Assembly (NCBI RefSeq): GCF_017676385.1
Contig: NZ_JAFFZN010000016.1
Span: 117,909 to 181,908 of the forward strand
From: Streptomyces spirodelae
GTDB lineage: Bacteria; Actinomycetota; Actinomycetes; Streptomycetales; Streptomycetaceae
DNA length: 64,000 bases
Reading direction: 5' to 3'
Positions 8,235-16,849 of the stretch are shown piece by piece (position 1 is the first letter of the stretch; the number at the start of each line of letters is the position of its first letter). The notes beneath the pieces are model-generated. The model was given only the letters and a program-made list of their open reading frames with translations, was not told where the DNA came from and ran no database searches. A program made the position numbers and the translations under genes.

Positions 8235-9163
8235 GCGGGGTCGATCCTCTTGGTGAACTCGTCGTGTCCCGGCCAGCTCAGCACGATCTCACCGTCCTCC
8301 AGGCGAGCGCGCGCGACAACGGGCACCAGGTCCCGCTGTCCGGCAGCCGCGAGGGCCTCCGCCGCCGTTCCGTACGGCGCGAGCTGCCGCAGCGTGGCGA
8401 TGGTGGGCGGCATCATCAGCAGCTCGCCCCGGTCGTAGCCTGCCGCCGCCTCCTGCGGGCGGACCCAGACGGTGCGATCGGCCTCGGTCGAGGCGTTGCG
8501 GGTGCGCTGGCCTTCGGGGAGCGCGGCGACGAAGAAGTACGTGTCGAAGCGCCGGGCCTCGAACTCCGGTGTGATCCAGCGGGCCCAGGCCGCCAGCAGG
8601 TCGTCACGGAGTACGAGCCCTCTGCGGTCGAGGAAGTCGGCAAAGGACAGCTCCCGGTCGACCAGCGCGGCGCGGTCCGCCTCCCAGTCCTCGCCGGTGG
8701 TGTCGGCGACGACGGTGTCCGGGTCGGGTCCCGCCAGCAGGACGCCCGACTCCTCGAAGGTCTCCCGTACGGCCGCGCACACCGTCGAGCGCGCGGTGGC
8801 CTCGTCGGTGCCGAGCCGTTCCGCCCACCACGCGGCCGTCGGGCCCGCCGCGTCGACGACCCGCGCGTCCCGGGGATCGACGGAGCCGCCCGGATACGCG
8901 TACGCGCCGCCGGCGAACGCCATGGAGGCCCGGCGGCGCAGCATGTGGACGGCGGGCCCGTCCGCCGTGTCCCGCAGGAGCATCACGGTGGCCGCGCGCC
9001 GGGGCACCACCGGGGTCAGCTCGCCGGCGGCCAGCGCGCGAATGCGCTCCGGCCACTCCGGCGGATACCACTGACCGCCCCCGGCATTTCCGGCGGGCGG
9101 TGTGGGGGTGGCTGAGCCGGACGAGGCGGAGGCGCCGGACGAGGCGGACGACGAGGACGACAT
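8231..9163 (-). CDS. Nudix hydrolase (NUDT19-like)
   Basis: A 310-residue protein with a Ser/Ala-rich leader (1-30), then PRRAATVMLLRD, an FAGGAYAYPGGSVDPRD motif and a Nudix signature ending in VRETFEESGVLL that carries the metal-binding Glu residues. A long insertion sits between the first Gly and the REx2EE portion, as in NUDT19/RP2p-type CoA or nucleoside-diphosphate-X hydrolases. It is translationally coupled to the MBL hydrolase downstream (four-base overlap), so the pair is one operon. The Ser-rich leader makes the exact start less certain. Confidence 0.83.
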   Translation of the reverse strand: MSSSSSASSGASASSGSATPTPPAGNAGGGQWYPPEWPERIRALAAGELTPVVPRRAATVMLLRDTADGPAVHMLRRRASMAFAGGAYAYPGGSVDPRDARVVDAAGPTAAWWAERLGTDEATARSTVCAAVRETFEESGVLLAGPDPDTVVADTTGEDWEADRAALVDRELSFADFLDRRGLVLRDDLLAAWARWITPEFEARRFDTYFFVAALPEGQRTRNASTEADRTVWVRPQEAAAGYDRGELLMMPPTIATLRQLAPYGTAAEALAAAGQRDLVPVVARARLEDGEIVLSWPGHDEFTKRIDPA

Positions 9164-9221
9164 GGCCGGATGCTACGGCCCATAGCGCCGATGTTCGAGA
9201 GCCCCTTCGCCCCGCCCGGCC

Positions 9222-9686
9222 TCAGTCAGCCAGCTCGACCTGCATCTCGACCTCCACCGGCGCGTCCAAGGGCAGCACCGCGACCCCGACCGCGCTGCGG
9301 GCATGCGTGCCAGCGGCGCCCAGCACCTCACCCAGCAGCTCGCTGGCGCCGTTGATGACGCCGGGCTGCCCGGTGAAGTCCGGCGCTGAGGCGACGAAAC
9401 CGGTGACCTTGACGACGCGGGCGATCCGGTCGAGGTCCCCGGCCACGGACTTGACCGCGGCGAGCGCGTTCAGCGCCGCCGTACGCGCCAGGTCCTTCGC
9501 TTCCTCGGGCGTGACCTCGGCCCCGACCTTCCCGGTCATCGGCAGGGTGCCCTTCACCAGCGGCACCTGGCCCGCGGTGTAGATGTACCGGCCGGTCTGC
9601 AGTGCCGGTACGTACGCACCGGCAGGGGTGGCCGTCTCGGGCAGCTCCAGCCCGAGCTCTGCGAGCTTGTCCTCGACCGCGCTCAC
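9222..9686 (-). CDS. RidA/YjgF family protein
   Basis: A 154-residue member of the RidA superfamily, whose best-known activity is hydrolysis of reactive enamine/imine intermediates released by PLP enzymes. Seen: YIYTAGQVPLVKG near residue 35 and the C-terminal VEVEMQVELA strand. The family's catalytic Arg/Glu environment (usually ...R..VGV..L..) reads HARSAVGVAVLPLDAPVEVE. The start GTG 9686 overlaps the stop of the preceding 53-codon gene (9683-9685), so the two are co-translated. The longer open frame upstream is not coding. Confidence 0.87.
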   Translation of the reverse strand: MSAVEDKLAELGLELPETATPAGAYVPALQTGRYIYTAGQVPLVKGTLPMTGKVGAEVTPEEAKDLARTAALNALAAVKSVAGDLDRIARVVKVTGFVASAPDFTGQPGVINGASELLGEVLGAAGTHARSAVGVAVLPLDAPVEVEMQVELAD

Positions 9687-9844
9687 GCCTGCTTCTCCCG
9701 CTTCAGGTAGGCGACGAGCTGTTCGGGGTTGTTGGGCCCTGGCACGACCTGGACCAGTTCCCAGCCGTCCTCGCCCCAGGTGTCGAGGATCTGCTTGGTC
9801 GCGTGCACGAGCAGCGGCACGGTTGCGTATTCCCACTTCGTCAT
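9683..9844 (-). CDS. DUF4177-like small protein
   Basis: A 53-residue protein starting MTKWEYATV and containing ILDTWGEDGWELVQV, which is the hallmark of the small DUF4177 fold. Function unknown. An in-frame start eight codons earlier exists, but MTKWEY is the normal beginning of the family. The stop codon lies inside the start region of the RidA gene (overlap 9683-9686), which makes a two-gene operon. Confidence 0.75.
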   Translation of the reverse strand: MTKWEYATVPLLVHATKQILDTWGEDGWELVQVVPGPNNPEQLVAYLKREKQA

Positions 9845-9956
9845 GGGGAAGACCCTAACCAACACAGCCGCGTTCCCAGCCGCCGAGAGCGCCTCCCGGG
9901 CGGTCCACGGTGGCCGGTCTCGCCGGAGCCCGGAGCGACGAATTAGGCTCCCAGCC

Positions 9957-10970
9957 GTGAGCAGGCTTCACGTAGTGACCGGCAAGGGCGGGACCGGCAA
10001 GACGACGGTCGCCGCCGCACTCGCGCTGGCCCTGGCACACGGCGGCCGGCGCACGCTGCTCGTCGAGGTGGAGGGCCGCCAGGGCATCGCACAACTCTTC
10101 GAGACGGAACCGCTGCCGTACGAGGAGCGCAAGATCGCCGTCTCGCACGGCAACGGCGAGGTGTACGCGCTGGCCATCGACGCCGAGCGGGCGCTGCTGG
10201 ACTACCTCCAGACGTTCTACAAGCTGGGCAGCGCCGGCCGCGCTCTCAAGCGACTGGGCGCCATCGACTTCGCGACGACCATCGCGCCCGGCCTGCGCGA
10301 CGTCCTGCTGACCGGAAAGGCGTGCGAGGCGGTACGCCGCCGGGACAAGCGCCAGCGGCCCGTCTACGACGCCGTGGTGATGGACGCACCGCCCACAGGG
10401 CGTATCGCGCGCTTCCTCGGCGTCAACGAGGAGGTGGCGGGGCTCGCCAAGGTCGGCCCCGTGCACAACCAGGCGCAGGCCGTCATGCGGGTCCTCAAGT
10501 CGCCGGAGACAGCGGTGCATCTGGTGACGCTGCTGGAGGAGATGCCGGTGCAGGAGACGATCGACGGCATCGCCGAGCTACGGGCCGCCGGACTGCCCGC
10601 CGCCTCCGTGGTGGTGAACATGGTGCGCCCTGAGCTGCCCGGTGAGGAGCAGCTGCTGACGGCTCCGGGGCGCACGGACGAGATCGCGCACGCCTTCGCA
10701 CGCGCCGGTCTCGGGGGCGCGCGCCGTGGAGGTCGCGCGGAACGGCTCGTCACACCCCTGCTGGAACAGGGCAGAGAGCACGCGCAGCGGGTGCGGCTCG
10801 AGCGCGTATTGCGCGCTGAGCTGTCCGCGCAGGGCCTGCCGGTACGGGAGCTCGGTCTGCTCAGCGAGGGCGTCGAACTGGCCGGCCTGTACGGGCTCGC
10901 CCGTGAGCTGCGCGGCCAGTGGCAGAACAGCGGCGCAGACGCCGCCGGGACGGACGGCAAGCACCCGTGA
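9957..10970 (+). CDS. ArsA-like P-loop ATPase, first of a pair
   Basis: A 337-residue ATPase of the ArsA/Get3 branch of SIMIBI GTPase-like proteins. The deviant Walker A GKGGTGKTT is at residues 9-17, with VVMDAPPTGR as the switch II/Walker B region near 135. These proteins were annotated as 'ion-transporting ATPases', but no arsenite efflux pump or arsenite-binding Cys triad is present. The GTG start follows a gene-free 112-base gap; MSRLHVVTGKGG is the usual N-terminus. It is followed directly by a second ArsA-like gene and then wblA; this neighbourhood is conserved in Streptomyces. The second half is less conserved and ends in an Arg-rich region. Confidence 0.85.
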   Translation: MSRLHVVTGKGGTGKTTVAAALALALAHGGRRTLLVEVEGRQGIAQLFETEPLPYEERKIAVSHGNGEVYALAIDAERALLDYLQTFYKLGSAGRALKRLGAIDFATTIAPGLRDVLLTGKACEAVRRRDKRQRPVYDAVVMDAPPTGRIARFLGVNEEVAGLAKVGPVHNQAQAVMRVLKSPETAVHLVTLLEEMPVQETIDGIAELRAAGLPAASVVVNMVRPELPGEEQLLTAPGRTDEIAHAFARAGLGGARRGGRAERLVTPLLEQGREHAQRVRLERVLRAELSAQGLPVRELGLLSEGVELAGLYGLARELRGQWQNSGADAAGTDGKHP

Positions 10971-11059
10971 GCCCAGGGCACGCCGAGGCACCGGAGCCGC
11001 CCCTTTCAGCGGCCCGGCCGACCTCCCCTTCACCGTCAGCGCCGCCGCTCGCTCACAAG

Positions 11060-11143
11060 ACGCCACAGATCGCGCCCGGAACACCACACATCGCTCCCGG
11101 AACAGCACAGACCGCTACCGGGGCGCCACAGACCGCCGGGCCG
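11060..11143. repeat. Four imperfect 21-bp tandem repeats
   Basis: Units start at 11060, 11081, 11102 and 11123, each like ACNCCACAGATCGCNCCCGGA. The period is a multiple of three, and in the frame of the downstream ATPase the repeats read as (T/A)PQIAPG heptapeptides with no stop. They lie between a possible GTG start at 10967 and the preferred ATG at 11174 of the second ArsA-like gene, so whether they are translated is open. Confidence 0.7.
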
Positions 11144-11173
11144 CCCGCGATATCCGGGGAAGGAGAGGCATCC

Positions 11174-12706
11174 ATGGCCACGCCGCTGGACGCCGACGCG
11201 CTGGACATCGACCCCCTGCTGGACGATCCGGCCACACGGATCGTCGTCTGCTGCGGCTCCGGAGGCGTCGGCAAGACCACCACGGCCGCAGCGCTGGGCG
11301 TACGCGCCGCCGAGCGCGGCCGCAGGACCGTCGTACTGACCATCGACCCCGCGCGGCGGCTGGCCCAGTCCATGGGCCTGTCCGAGCTGGACAACACTCC
11401 GCGCGAAGTCCCGGGGATCGACAAGGCGGCCGGTGGCGAACTGCACGCCATGATGCTCGACATGAAGCGCACGTTCGACGAGATCGTCGAAACGCACGCC
11501 GACACCGACCGCGCCAAGGCGATCCTGGAGAACCCCTTCTACCAGTCGCTCTCCACCGGCTTCGCCGGCACGCAGGAGTACATGGCGATGGAGAAGCTCG
11601 GCCAGCTGCGCGCGGGCGACGAGTGGGACCTGATCGTCGTCGACACCCCGCCCTCCCGCTCCGCGCTGGACTTCCTGGACGCGCCGGGGCGCCTCGGCTC
11701 CTTCCTGGACGGAAAGTTCATCAAGCTGATGATGGCGCCGGCCCGGGTCGGCGGCCGGGCCGGGATGAAGGTCGTGAACCTCGGCATGGCCGGGCTCTCC
11801 CTCTTCACCGGTGCCCTCAACAAGCTGCTGGGTGCGGGCCTGCTGCGCGACGTGCAGACGTTCATCGCGGCCATGGACACCATGTTCGGCGGCTTCCGCA
11901 CTCGCGCGGACGCCACCTACCGGCTGCTCCAGGCGCCGGGAACCGCCTTCCTCGTCGTCGCGGCTCCGGAACGGGACGCGCTGCGCGAGGCCGCGTACTT
12001 CGTGGAACGGCTGGCCGCCGACCGCATGCCGTTGGCCGGCCTGGTGCTCAACCGGGTGCACGGCAGTGAGGCGGCCGGACTGAGCGCCGAGCGGGCCCTC
12101 GCAGCGGCCGAAAATCTTGAAGACGGCGGCATTGTGGATCGCGAGGGCGGGAAGGTTCTGGATCGCGACGCTCCATCGGCCGGTCCAGCGGCTCCCGAGG
12201 ACGGCTCCCCCGCCGTCGAGAACCCCGGCCACCCCCGGTCCGTCACCACGCTTGGGAGGGCCGAGAAGACCGAGACGACGACCGAGACGGCAGAGCGAAC
12301 GATCGCAGAGCGAACCGCCGCAGAGCGAACGATCCCTGACGTGCGGTCGGCCACCGACCGCACGTCCACGGACGGCAGCACACGGGACGACGGTCACGGC
12401 GATGCGCAGGGCGGCGAGGGCGGCCGGGACGGCGAGGAGAGCCGGGACAGCCTGCATGAGAGCCGTGACGGCCGTGAGGACTCGGCAGAGGTCTCCGTGC
12501 TGGCGGCCGGGCTGCTGCGGCTGCATGCCGACCGTATGCGGCTGCTGGCGCGTGAGCGGCGCACACGTGACCGCTTCATGGCGCTGCACCCGGACGTCCC
12601 GCTGGCCGAGGTGGCCGCGCTGCCTGGTGACGTACACGACCTCGACGGCCTGCGCGCCATCGGCGAGCGGCTCGCCGACCAGTCTCGGAGCGCCGGGCCC
12701 CGCTGA
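11174..12706 (+). CDS. ArsA-like P-loop ATPase, second of a pair, with low-complexity insert
   Basis: A 510-residue ATPase with Walker A GSGGVGKTT (residues 28-36), IDPARRLAQS switch-like region and VVDTPPSRSALDFLDAP around 155. Residues about 320-440 are a charged, repetitive insert (three AERT units, Asp/Arg/Glu/Ser runs) between the ATPase core and a C-terminal helical segment (LRLHADRMRLLARERRTRDRF). The ATG at 11174 is chosen because AGGAGAGG lies 5 bases upstream. A GTG at 10967 overlaps the stop of the first ATPase (GTGA) and would add 69 residues of repeats, so the start is genuinely ambiguous. The partners probably act as a heteromeric ATPase (inference). Confidence 0.83.
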   Translation: MATPLDADALDIDPLLDDPATRIVVCCGSGGVGKTTTAAALGVRAAERGRRTVVLTIDPARRLAQSMGLSELDNTPREVPGIDKAAGGELHAMMLDMKRTFDEIVETHADTDRAKAILENPFYQSLSTGFAGTQEYMAMEKLGQLRAGDEWDLIVVDTPPSRSALDFLDAPGRLGSFLDGKFIKLMMAPARVGGRAGMKVVNLGMAGLSLFTGALNKLLGAGLLRDVQTFIAAMDTMFGGFRTRADATYRLLQAPGTAFLVVAAPERDALREAAYFVERLAADRMPLAGLVLNRVHGSEAAGLSAERALAAAENLEDGGIVDREGGKVLDRDAPSAGPAAPEDGSPAVENPGHPRSVTTLGRAEKTETTTETAERTIAERTAAERTIPDVRSATDRTSTDGSTRDDGHGDAQGGEGGRDGEESRDSLHESRDGREDSAEVSVLAAGLLRLHADRMRLLARERRTRDRFMALHPDVPLAEVAALPGDVHDLDGLRAIGERLADQSRSAGPR

Positions 12707-12823
12707 CGCAGGCCCGGGTTCGGCCGGCCCACCAGGGCTGGCCACCGCTGGAGCCGGCCCACGGGGCCGACCACAGGCCGGGCGGCGCCCTCGTGTGCTC
12801 CGCAGTACCGTTCCGCCGGGCGG

Positions 12824-13174
12824 TCAGCCCACCGCTGCGTACCGTTCGTCCTCTTCCGTTTCGAACTCCACATCGACCGGCAGCACCACTCCGGTGCTGC
12901 GCTCGTACTCCGTACGCGCTGTCTCCAGCAGGCGCCGCCAGGAGGTGACCGTCGGTCGGCGGCGCAGCAAGGCTCTCCGCTCCCGCTCGGTCATTCCTCC
13001 CCAGACTCCGAACTCCACGCGGTTGTCCAGAGCATCGGCGAGACATTCCGTGCGGACCGGGCAGCCTGTGCACACGGCCTTCGCGCGGTTCTGCGCGGCG
13101 CCCTGCACGAACAGTTCGTCCGGATCCGTAGAGCGGCAGGCAGCCTGCGCACTCCAGTCTGTTACCCAGCTCAT
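12824..13174 (-). CDS. wblA: WhiB-like Fe-S regulator WblA
   Basis: A 116-residue WhiB-like protein. The four cluster cysteines are Cys13, Cys35, Cys38 and Cys44 (C-x21-C-x2-C-x5-C), followed by GVWGGMTERERRALLRRRP, the turn and basic DNA-binding region. In Streptomyces, WblA is a pleiotropic repressor of antibiotic production and is needed for aerial mycelium maturation. The ATG at 13174 gives MSWVTDWSAQAAC, matching the known N-terminus; the longer open frame upstream is not typical of the family. Convergent with the ArsA pair, divergent from the PBP gene, with a 440-base regulatory region upstream. Confidence 0.96.
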   Translation of the reverse strand: MSWVTDWSAQAACRSTDPDELFVQGAAQNRAKAVCTGCPVRTECLADALDNRVEFGVWGGMTERERRALLRRRPTVTSWRRLLETARTEYERSTGVVLPVDVEFETEEDERYAAVG

Positions 13175-13613
13175 TGCCGGTGCCGTCCTCTCCCGAATCG
13201 AGGCTCCCCCACGGCGGCGAACGGCATATTCACCGTTGCCAGTTGAGGACGTTACGGAAGAGCAGACAGCACGCAACACCCCCTTCGGGCCCAATCTTGA
13301 ATGGCCCGAACGGACTATGCGTGCGCAGGACATCACCCAACGGAGTGACCCGGAAGCGCTGCGGAGACTCTGGGGTGAGGGGGTTGTGAAGGAGAGGAGG
13401 GGGCCACGAGGAGAGAGGAAGACGGGGCTGCGAGGAGCAGGGAGGAGGGGGCCATGAGGAGTAGGGAGGAGGGGCCATGAGGAGCACAGAGAGGGTGAAG
13501 AGAGGTGTCAGAGTGACAACGGCCTCAGCTTAGGCGACCCTCACAGCGCTGTCCGGCGTTTGCCACGCTTACCCGCCGCCGCGCTGACACCGACGCGTCG
13601 TACGCTCTTACCT
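13175..13613. promoter_or_regulatory. wblA / PBP divergent intergenic region with purine-rich repeats
   Basis: This long non-coding region separates two divergent genes. Its first half is of mixed composition. From about 13380 to 13500 the plus strand is almost pure purine, with three imperfect copies of GGAGGNGGCCATGAGGAG (starting near 13394, 13441 and 13466). Regulator binding sites are expected because wblA is tightly controlled in development, but I cannot assign one by eye. Confidence 0.6.
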
Positions 13614-15968
13614 ATGGCCAAGAAGCGCGCGGGCAGCGGAGTCAGCAAGCCCCAGCAGATCGCCAAGTTCGTCGGCGTCAGTGTGCTGGCGGGAACGGTG
13701 ATGGCCGGGCTCGCGCTGCCCGCCGTCGGGACGCTCGGGCTGGCCACCAAGGGCACCGTCGAGGGCTTCGACGAACTGCCGGTCAACCTCAAGCGCCCGC
13801 CGCTCAGCCAGCGCACGACGATACTGGACAACGAGGGCGGCGAGATCGCCAAGGTCTACTCCCGCGACCGCACGGTCGTCGACCTCAAGGACATCTCCCC
13901 GTACATGCGGAAGGCCATCGTCGCCATCGAGGACGCGCGCTTCTACAAGCACGGCGCCGTCGACCTCAAGGGCGTACTGCGGGCGCTGAACCGCAACGCG
14001 CAGTCGGGCCAGGTCTCCCAGGGCGCCTCCACGCTCACCCAGCAGTACGTCAAGAACGTCTTCGTGGAGGAGGCCGGCAACGACGCGGAAAAGGTCGCGC
14101 AAGCCACCCAGCAGACCATCGGCCGCAAGATCAAGGAGCTGAAATACGCGATCCAGGTCGAGGAGGAGCTGGGCAAGAAGAAGATCCTGGAGAACTACCT
14201 CAACATCACCTTCTTCGGCCAGCAGGCCTACGGCGTCGAGGCGGCGGCGCAGCGCTACTTCTCCAAGTCGGCCAAGGAGCTGAACCTGGAGCAGTCCGCG
14301 CTGCTCGCGGGCATCGTCCAGTCACCGAGCCGGTACGACCCCGTCATCCACAAGGAAACGGCGCTCAAGCGGCGCAACGTCGTCCTCACCAGGATGGCCT
14401 CGCACCACGACATCACCCGCGAGCAGGCCGAGGCCGCCAAGAAGAAGCCCCTCGGGCTGGACGTCAGCCGCCCCAAGAACGGCTGTATCACCGCCACCAT
14501 GGGCGCGGGCTTCTTCTGCGACTACGTACGCGAGGTCTTCCTGAACGACGAGACGTTCGGCAAGACCCGCAAGGAGCGTGCCAAGCGGTGGAACCGCGGT
14601 GGTCTCACCATCAAGACCACGCTCGATCCGAAGGCGCAGCGGTCGGTGCAGAAGTCGATCCGCTCCCATGTGAACAAGTCGGACAAGGTCGCGACCGCCG
14701 CGACGATAGTGCAGCCGGGCACGGGCAAGATCTTGGGGATGGGCCAGTCGCGCCCGTACGGATTCCGCCCCAAAGAGCATGAGACGCAGATAAACCTCTC
14801 CGTGGACAAGTCCATGGGCGGCGGCGCCGGCTACCAGCCGGGCTCGACGTTCAAGCCCGTGATCGCCGCCGCCGCGCTGGACAAGGGGATGAGCCCCTAC
14901 AAGTCCTACTCCTCGCCGTACCGCATGCAGTACCCCTCGCCCGTCGACAGGTGCGAGGGCAAGTGGCGCGGCAAGGCCCCGGTCGAGAACGAGAACAGCA
15001 GCGAGGTCGGGCCTTACCGGATGAAGGAGGCGACCGCGAAGTCGGTCAACACCTACTTCGTCCAGCTGATAAGCGACATCGGCATCTGCCCTGTGACGAA
15101 GATGGCGGAGAAGATGGGCGTCGAGCGTGCCGACGGCAAGAAGATCGACCAGGTGCCGTCGATCTCGCTCGGCACCCAGGAGATGTCGCCGCTGACGATG
15201 GCCGAGGGCTACGCCACCTTCGCCAACCGCGGCGTGCACTGCACCCCCGTCGCCATCGAGTCGATCACCGACGCACAGGGCAAGAAGCTGGACGTGCCCA
15301 AGAGCACGTGCAAGCGCGCGATGAAGACCAAGACCGCCGACACGGTCAACGCGCTGCTGCGCGGCGTGGTCGAGGACGGCACCGGCAAGAAGGCGGGCCT
15401 CAGCGGCCGCGACAGCGCGGGCAAGACGGGCACCACCGACCAGCGGTACGCCGCCTGGTTCGTGGGCTACACCCCGAACATGTCCGGCGCCGTCTGGGTC
15501 GGCGACCCCGCGCACCGTACGCGGATGGTCGACATAAGCATCGGTGGCGTGCCCTACGACAAGGTCTTCGGTGGCGAGGTGCCCGGCCCGATCTGGCGGG
15601 ACGCGATGGCGGGCGCGCTGGCCGGCGAACCGGCACCCGACTTCCACCACGTACCCATCCGGGATGGCGGCAAGAAGCCCCGCTCACCCTCGCGCAAGCC
15701 ACCGGCGCCGCCGAAGCCGGACGACAACGCCAACAACGACCGCCCCCGCGACCCGTGGCCGGACGTGACCGTACCGCCGGACATCATCGGCGGCGGTGAC
15801 GCCATCGGAGGCGGCAACGGAGGCAGCCCGGGCGGCACCGGTGACACCGGCGGCACGGGAGGCGGCTGGCCCGGCGGCAACGGCAACGGGGGCGGCGGCG
15901 CAGATGGTGGCGGCGGCACGGCGGACGGCGGAGGCGGCTGGGACGCGGGGGCCGGAGGCTTCCCGTAG
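13614..15968 (+). CDS. Class A penicillin-binding protein (glycosyltransferase/transpeptidase)
   Basis: A 784-residue bifunctional peptidoglycan synthase. One N-terminal membrane anchor (about 17-44); glycosyltransferase family 51 domain (about 65-250) with catalytic Glu106 in AIEDARFYKH and GASTLTQQYVKN; transpeptidase domain with Ser411-x-x-Lys414 (STFK), SVN at 477-479 and KTG at 604-606. The last 100 residues are a Pro/Lys then Gly-rich low-complexity tail. ATG 13614 (MAKKRAGSG) is preferred over an in-frame start 18 codons upstream, because family members begin with a short basic stretch. No clear Shine-Dalgarno is seen before it. Divergent from wblA, monocistronic, ending before a strong terminator. 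Confidence 0.95.
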   Translation: MAKKRAGSGVSKPQQIAKFVGVSVLAGTVMAGLALPAVGTLGLATKGTVEGFDELPVNLKRPPLSQRTTILDNEGGEIAKVYSRDRTVVDLKDISPYMRKAIVAIEDARFYKHGAVDLKGVLRALNRNAQSGQVSQGASTLTQQYVKNVFVEEAGNDAEKVAQATQQTIGRKIKELKYAIQVEEELGKKKILENYLNITFFGQQAYGVEAAAQRYFSKSAKELNLEQSALLAGIVQSPSRYDPVIHKETALKRRNVVLTRMASHHDITREQAEAAKKKPLGLDVSRPKNGCITATMGAGFFCDYVREVFLNDETFGKTRKERAKRWNRGGLTIKTTLDPKAQRSVQKSIRSHVNKSDKVATAATIVQPGTGKILGMGQSRPYGFRPKEHETQINLSVDKSMGGGAGYQPGSTFKPVIAAAALDKGMSPYKSYSSPYRMQYPSPVDRCEGKWRGKAPVENENSSEVGPYRMKEATAKSVNTYFVQLISDIGICPVTKMAEKMGVERADGKKIDQVPSISLGTQEMSPLTMAEGYATFANRGVHCTPVAIESITDAQGKKLDVPKSTCKRAMKTKTADTVNALLRGVVEDGTGKKAGLSGRDSAGKTGTTDQRYAAWFVGYTPNMSGAVWVGDPAHRTRMVDISIGGVPYDKVFGGEVPGPIWRDAMAGALAGEPAPDFHHVPIRDGGKKPRSPSRKPPAPPKPDDNANNDRPRDPWPDVTVPPDIIGGGDAIGGGNGGSPGGTGDTGGTGGGWPGGNGNGGGGADGGGGTADGGGGWDAGAGGFP

Positions 15969-16070
15969 CTCGCGCCTCGGCGCTCGGTTCTCGGCGTTCC
16001 GTTCTCGGTTCTCGGCGCGCGGTTCCCTGCGCTCGGGTAGCGGTATGAGCGCACCGGGCTGACAGGCTGT

Positions 16071-16110
16071 GTGTAAGGGGCGCCCTCCCGCAGGAGGGCG
16101 CCCCTTACAC
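16071..16110. terminator. Perfect 18-bp stem bidirectional terminator
   Basis: GTGTAAGGGGCGCCCTCC (16071-16088), a four-base loop and its exact complement (16093-16110), followed by GTACGTAC. It lies between the converging PBP and YqeY genes. The stem is a near-duplicate of the terminator at 7352-7389. Confidence 0.9.
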
Positions 16111-16189
16111 GTACGTACAGGTCTCGCCGCCAGGAGCTGAGCCGCTCTGTCCCGGAACGGGACCCAGCCCGGCTCCATCCAGCCAGGGG

Positions 16190-16654
16190 CTACCCGGCCA
16201 GTCGCTTCTTGACCGCGGCTGCGACCCGGCCGCCCTCAGCCCGGCCCGCGACCTTCGGGTTCACGATCTTCATCACGGCGCCCATCGCCTTCGGCCCCTC
16301 GGCGCCTGCCGCGCGGGCCTCCTCGACGGCCTCGGCGACCAGCGCGTCCAGTTCCTCGTCGGTGAGCTGCTTGGGCAGATAGTCCGCGAGCACCTCGCCC
16401 TCGGCCCGCTCGCGCTCCGCCTGCTCGGCCCGGCCCCCGCTCGCGAACGCCTCTGCCGCCTCACGCCGCTTCTTGGCCTCTCGGGCGATCACCTTCTGCA
16501 CCTCGTCGTCGGAGAGCTCGCGTGCGCTGGCGCCCGCGACCTCCTCCTTCGTGATCGCGGCCAGGGTCATCCGGAGAGTGGCGGAGCGAAGCTCGTCGCG
16601 CTCCTTGATCGCTGCGGTCAGGTCGTCCTGCAGCCGGGACTTGAGCGTGGTCAT
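16190..16654 (-). CDS. GatB/YqeY domain protein
   Basis: A 154-residue helical protein of the YqeY family: MTTLKSRLQDDLTAAIKERD at the N-terminus, an Arg/Glu-rich middle, and LADYLPKQLTDEELDALV and MGAVMKIVNPKVAGRAEGG towards the C-terminus. The fold resembles the tRNA-binding tail of GatB, and its members are suspected to act on tRNA-dependent amidation, but the function is unproven. ATG 16654 gives the standard family start; the much longer open frame upstream is antisense to the metallophosphatase gene. Confidence 0.9.
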   Translation of the reverse strand: MTTLKSRLQDDLTAAIKERDELRSATLRMTLAAITKEEVAGASARELSDDEVQKVIAREAKKRREAAEAFASGGRAEQAERERAEGEVLADYLPKQLTDEELDALVAEAVEEARAAGAEGPKAMGAVMKIVNPKVAGRAEGGRVAAAVKKRLAG

Positions 16655-16849
16655 GGGGCCCAGTGTGCCAGGACCGGGCGAAGACCCGCCCCGCAATATC
16701 CCGCGCCGCGGGCTTCCACAGCCATGGGCTCGCCCCCAACCGCAACCTCCCTCGGCCCGGCGGGCTCCCTCGGCCGCGTGCTCCCACAGGAGGAACCGGC
16801 TCTTCCACATGACCTGCGGCGGGGCTCGCGGGTCTGCGACCATAGGGTG

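Noticed and set aside
13614..15968. CRISPR-like or phage repeats in the Gly-rich tail of the PBP gene
   Set aside because: The repeats are codon-level Gly runs in the C-terminal tail and have no spacer structure.
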